Assembly: GCA_964435725.1 (NCBI GenBank)
Contig: CAYTAJ010000022.1
Span: 1-33,609, forward strand
Length of the DNA stretch: 33,609 bases
DNA from: Litorimonas sp964435725
GTDB lineage: Bacteria; Pseudomonadota; Alphaproteobacteria; Caulobacterales; Maricaulaceae
Direction: 5' to 3'
Part shown: one piece after another, positions 31,023-33,609 of the stretch
How the letters are laid out: the number at the start of each line of letters is the position of its first letter
Position numbering within the stretch: the stretch's first letter is position 1
Notes under the pieces: generated by a model
What the model was told of the DNA's origin: nothing
Seen by the model: the letters and a program-made list of their open reading frames with translations, nothing else
The model's database searches: none
Position numbers and translations under genes: made by a program

Positions 31023-32816
31023 CTAGAACGTAATACCGCCTTCGACGAAGACCGCTGTCGCTTTTTCAGTTTGTGGTGCGACCAATGTACCATCAAAGCC
31101 TAAGGTCTCGCGTTCAATATATTGCGCCCCTGCGCCAAGCGTGAACTGATTAAAGTCATAGGTCACACCCGCAATGAATTGATCTGATGTCAAATTCACC
31201 AAATCATCTTTGGCGTGGCCATAACCCAAAGTGAACCCAAGATCAGACGGCTTCCATGTCGCCCCGATATCCCACGCTTCATAATCACCGTTTAGCAACC
31301 CATTATTGGATTTCAGGAAAGACCCGCCCAATGTGATATCCATCCAGCTCATTTCCGCGCCAAAGTTATAAGCCTGTAAATCATCAAAGGCCGCAATCGC
31401 ACTTTGCTCTGACCCTGTTGCATAAGTCGCTGTGGCTTCAAGCTTCAACCCATTTTGGAATGTGCGGTCAAGCGCCAAGCCGACCTCAAAGATATCTTCC
31501 AAATCCGGAGACAACGCCCCTGTACCGTCATTGCGCTTCACACAATAATTCGCGCCGCACGCTCGGGCATTCAGCGCATAAGACGCCCCAAATTGAACGC
31601 CAAGCCCAATCGTATCGCCGAGCAAGCGGGGGCTGGTATAAGTTATCTTTTCAGAGAAACCCGACGCGTCATTGACGGTCTTGACGCTATCTAGGCCTGT
31701 ATAATCCACAGTCGAGTTAGATGCCCCCAAAGCCAATAATGTTGGCGCGCCGAGCGAGAATAAATAAGCCGCCCCATCGTCACGACCCACAGTCACATCA
31801 CCATAAGAACTGCGCAAAAATAAGTGTGCACTTTCGAGCGCTAATTGTGCCTCTTCCGCTTCGTCCGGACCGTCCGTGTAAAAGCGTGAGGTATGTCCGC
31901 GCAGCGCCCGCTCAACACCACCGACGAGGACAGACGGACATCCCGCCTGTGTCGGCGGGCAATCGGTGATACGGCCACCAAAGCCACGACGGAACTTATC
32001 ATAATCACCGCGCAATTCGAAATTAGCCCCATATTCATAGCCTGAATCTGTAATGGCGCTCACTTCAAATTCGGCCTTGGCGTCAGCGATAAAGTCTTCG
32101 CCCCAATCCGCGCCATTCCCGACGTCGCGGTTCACCATTGCGACACCGCCCTTGAAGAAGCCACGAAAAACTGTCGTGAGATTGCCCAGGCCTAATTTGT
32201 CTTTCCAACTGCGAGGTTGGCCATATTCCCCCTGAGGTGGATAGGATTGAGGCGGGTAAGATTGTGGGCCGCCTGTCTGGGGTGGATAGGGTGTCGGCGG
32301 ATAAGGTGAGCTTTGCCCTTGGGCGTTATAAGGTTGGACTTGCCCATAAGTTGGCGCTGTTTGGTCTTGATAGGGCTGAGTCTGATAAGGTTGGCCTGTA
32401 TATGTCGGTAATTGTTCAGGCGCCTGATAGGTGTTTTGCCCATTATTCTGTGTTGGCAAAGTCCCATAGCTTGGCGGAGAAGACGCTGGCGCTTTATATT
32501 GGTAGGGACTCGCTGTTGGTTGGGTGGTCACAACGGGGGCCGGTGGCGCAGAACTTGTGGGTTGATAGCTCTGCGGAGGATAGCTTTGAGGCGGGTAAGC
32601 CTGTCCCGTGGGTTGGGCCGTTTGAGGATAGCTTGGTCTTGGCTGTGTTTGCGGTTGGGCGGGCTGAGAAGCTTGCCGGTTTTCCCAAGCTTGTGTTTTT
32701 TTCTTACTGGCAAAGGGTGACTGCGCACTGGCAACCGTCATCGTGCCGAGCGCAAAAACGAGCGCCCCGCCAATTGTATAAGATAGTTTCGATGTAGACT
32801 GAAAATGATCCGACAT
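31023..32816 (-). CDS. Outer-membrane porin with long YPPQ-type N-terminal region
   Basis: A 597-residue protein from ATG 32816 (MSDHFQS); the frame is open to 32837. A signal peptide (about to residue 32, ASAQ) is followed by about 165 residues of Pro/Gln/Tyr/Ser/Thr-rich low-complexity sequence with repeated SYPPQ and TYPPQ-like units. From about residue 205 (WKDKLGLGNLTTVFRGFFKGGVAMVN) comes a 16-strand-type porin barrel, ending in the aromatic AVFVEGGITF. Loop Cys pairs (DCPPTQAGCPS; ACGANYC) may form disulfides. Ordinary alphaproteobacterial porins lack such a Pro-rich lead, which might span the periplasm or contact peptidoglycan. That role is speculative. Confidence 0.85.
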   Translation of the reverse strand: MSDHFQSTSKLSYTIGGALVFALGTMTVASAQSPFASKKKTQAWENRQASQPAQPQTQPRPSYPQTAQPTGQAYPPQSYPPQSYQPTSSAPPAPVVTTQPTASPYQYKAPASSPPSYGTLPTQNNGQNTYQAPEQLPTYTGQPYQTQPYQDQTAPTYGQVQPYNAQGQSSPYPPTPYPPQTGGPQSYPPQSYPPQGEYGQPRSWKDKLGLGNLTTVFRGFFKGGVAMVNRDVGNGADWGEDFIADAKAEFEVSAITDSGYEYGANFELRGDYDKFRRGFGGRITDCPPTQAGCPSVLVGGVERALRGHTSRFYTDGPDEAEEAQLALESAHLFLRSSYGDVTVGRDDGAAYLFSLGAPTLLALGASNSTVDYTGLDSVKTVNDASGFSEKITYTSPRLLGDTIGLGVQFGASYALNARACGANYCVKRNDGTGALSPDLEDIFEVGLALDRTFQNGLKLEATATYATGSEQSAIAAFDDLQAYNFGAEMSWMDITLGGSFLKSNNGLLNGDYEAWDIGATWKPSDLGFTLGYGHAKDDLVNLTSDQFIAGVTYDFNQFTLGAGAQYIERETLGFDGTLVAPQTEKATAVFVEGGITF

Positions 32817-32866
32817 GATAACCCTTGTGACAGCCAATGAGAGCGCAAATCAGTTGATAACGCCGC

Positions 32867-32910
32867 GTTAACCATTTGTTTGGCGTGCGCCTCCCTAAAA
32901 AATGGTTAAC
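32867..32910. promoter_or_regulatory. Inverted pair of CtrA-like boxes
   Basis: Read on the minus strand, the right arm is TTAACCATTTTTTAG, i.e. TTAA-N7-TTAG, one mismatch from the CtrA consensus TTAA-N7-TTAA. The left arm on the plus strand is TTAACCATTTGTTTG, two mismatches. They face each other across 22 bp. Confidence 0.4.
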
Positions 32911-33026
32911 AAACCTTAAAATCTGCAGGTTTATGGGCATTTCTTCACAATTCTATGGCGTGATTTCCTGCAAAGAGAGACTAGTCCCGGCGTAAAATTA
33001 GGTTATAACGCGTTAAATCTATTCTC

Positions 33027-33044
33027 TTTGGAGCCTTTGGAGCC
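33027..33044 (+). repeat. Tandem 9-bp repeat carrying two Shine-Dalgarno sequences
   Basis: TTTGGAGCC occurs twice in a row. Each copy has GGAG. The second GGAG is 6 nt before the ATG at 33049, the best position. Confidence 0.6.
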
Positions 33045-33048
33045 ATAA

Positions 33049-33510
33049 ATGTCAGTCAAATTGACCCGTCCGTTACTTCTGAGTGCCGCTTTGGCCTTTC
33101 TTGCCGCGCCTTCCCTCACAGGCTGTAATACATTTGGCGGGAACAAAAAGGCTGAACGGGCCGCCGCCGCCGTACAATCCCCGAATATGGGTGTGAACTC
33201 TTATCTATGGCGCGCCTCGCTTGAGACGTTGAACTTTATGCCGCTAGAGCAAGTTGATCCCTTCGGCGGCGTTATTGTCACGGATTGGTATGCCTCCGCT
33301 GAAGCGCCCAATGAGCGCTTCAAGGCCAATGTTTATATTCTCGACACAGCTCTGCGCGCTGATGCTTTAAAAGCGTCAATCTTTAAGCAAACACGGGATG
33401 CCGGCGGTTGGAATGATGCGGCTGTTGATGCAGATACGGCGCGGCAGATTGAAAACGCCATCCTGACACGTGCGCGCGAGCTTTATATCGCGACGGTTGA
33501 TAGTCAGTAA
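33049..33510 (+). CDS. DUF3576 lipoprotein
   Basis: A 153-residue lipoprotein. The signal ends in a lipobox-like SLTGC (Cys about 26). The mature part MGVNSYLWRASLETLNFMPLEQVDPFGGVIVTDWY is the DUF3576 hallmark, followed by RFKANVYILDTALRADALKASIFKQ. In many alphaproteobacteria this gene stands before leuS, lptE-like and holA genes. The window ends just after its terminator, so this cannot be checked. No function is established; an envelope role is inferred from the lptE neighbourhood in relatives. Confidence 0.9.
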   Translation: MSVKLTRPLLLSAALAFLAAPSLTGCNTFGGNKKAERAAAAVQSPNMGVNSYLWRASLETLNFMPLEQVDPFGGVIVTDWYASAEAPNERFKANVYILDTALRADALKASIFKQTRDAGGWNDAAVDADTARQIENAILTRARELYIATVDSQ

Positions 33511-33534
33511 GAAAAACCAGACTTTCAAATTAAA

Positions 33535-33562
33535 CCCGGCGCCTCAAAACGCCGGGCTTTTT
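33535..33562 (+). terminator. Rho-independent terminator after DUF3576
   Basis: CCCGGCG / CGCCGGG is a perfect 7-bp GC stem with loop CCTCAAAA, then CTTTTT. It lies 24 nt after the stop codon. It ends the DUF3576 transcript, so any following leuS would need its own promoter. Confidence 0.88.
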
Positions 33563-33609
33563 ATTTGTCAAAACACAATATTGAACATCCCGCCCAATCC
33601 TATAGAGAC

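Larger units (their letters stand above)
32838..33048. promoter_or_regulatory. Divergent porin / DUF3576 promoter region
   Basis: A 211-bp AT-rich intergenic region. It contains the 11-bp inverted repeat GTTAACCATTT...AAATGGTTAAC (32867-32877, 32900-32910), a further TTAA-N6-TTAA (32906-32919), and the tandem Shine-Dalgarno repeat before the DUF3576 gene. It must hold both promoters. Confidence 0.5.

Noticed and set aside
32210..32640. Short repeated units as a CRISPR array
   Set aside because: Units are irregular, in coding frame and without uniform spacers; they encode YPPQ-type peptides.
32237..32797. Plus-strand 186-codon open frame
   Set aside because: Produced by the low-complexity YPPQ coding repeat of the porin read backwards; no ribosome site or domain.

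Overview
The window looks like a chromosomal contig from a marine alphaproteobacterium of the Caulobacterales/Hyphomonadales side. The evidence is the block hrcA-grpE, mutM, enoyl-CoA hydratase, rpsT-dnaA and dnaN-recF; a CenR-type response regulator; clustered GANTC (CcrM-type) sites before dnaA; a DUF3576 lipoprotein; and a 'marine' sortase/target pair. Genes are tightly packed, with many 4-nt or near-zero junctions. No rRNA, tRNA, IS element, prophage or CRISPR array is visible.

Layout. (1) 1-3489, envelope block: an LpoA-like penicillin-binding-protein activator (minus, runs off the window), divergent from rsmI-yraN and a BON-domain lipoprotein. This resembles the enterobacterial lpoA/rsmI/yraN/dolP neighbourhood. 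(2) 3520-6146, probable zinc-uptake unit on the minus strand: a small His-rich secreted protein and a TonB-dependent receptor with long His/Asp/Glu loops, behind a Zur-like operator. (3) 6215-6931, rph. (4) 7105-15950, accessory-looking segment: two overlapping amidohydrolase-family genes (the second without its metal ligands), a VIT/vWA protein with an LPSTA sorting signal, its dedicated sortase, a double-domain M16 peptidase lipoprotein and a DUF1304 membrane protein. (5) 16076-25161, information-processing core: hrcA, grpE, mutM, enoyl-CoA hydratase, rpsT, dnaA, a DUF2161-like gene, dnaN, recF. (6) 25368-31019: UbiH-type hydroxylase, xthA, a YhhN-family membrane protein behind a CenR-like regulator, an L,D-transpeptidase-like protein, a YggS-type PLP protein and a thiamine-phosphate-synthase-like protein. 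(7) 31023-33510: a porin with a long YPPQ-type N-terminal region, and a DUF3576 lipoprotein.

Assembly. There are three 100-N gaps. Two (in mutM and in the UbiH-type gene) are flanked on both sides by the same 55 bp, so they are false gaps between overlapping contigs. Deleting 155 nt restores both genes in frame. The third lies in the acidic/His repeat of the TonB receptor and may be a real unresolved repeat.

Most interesting signals. Three genes (rsmI, the DUF2161-like gene, the YhhN-family gene) have conserved N-termini that begin upstream of any usable ATG/GTG/TTG. Two have a well-placed CTG, and the third has only a GTT at ideal Shine-Dalgarno distance. The dnaA leader carries five GANTC sites in 168 bp, one inside the spacer of a good sigma70-type promoter. 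DnaA has Tyr where the Box VII arginine finger is expected. The YggS-type and ThiE-like genes start from the two strands of one 11-bp palindrome.
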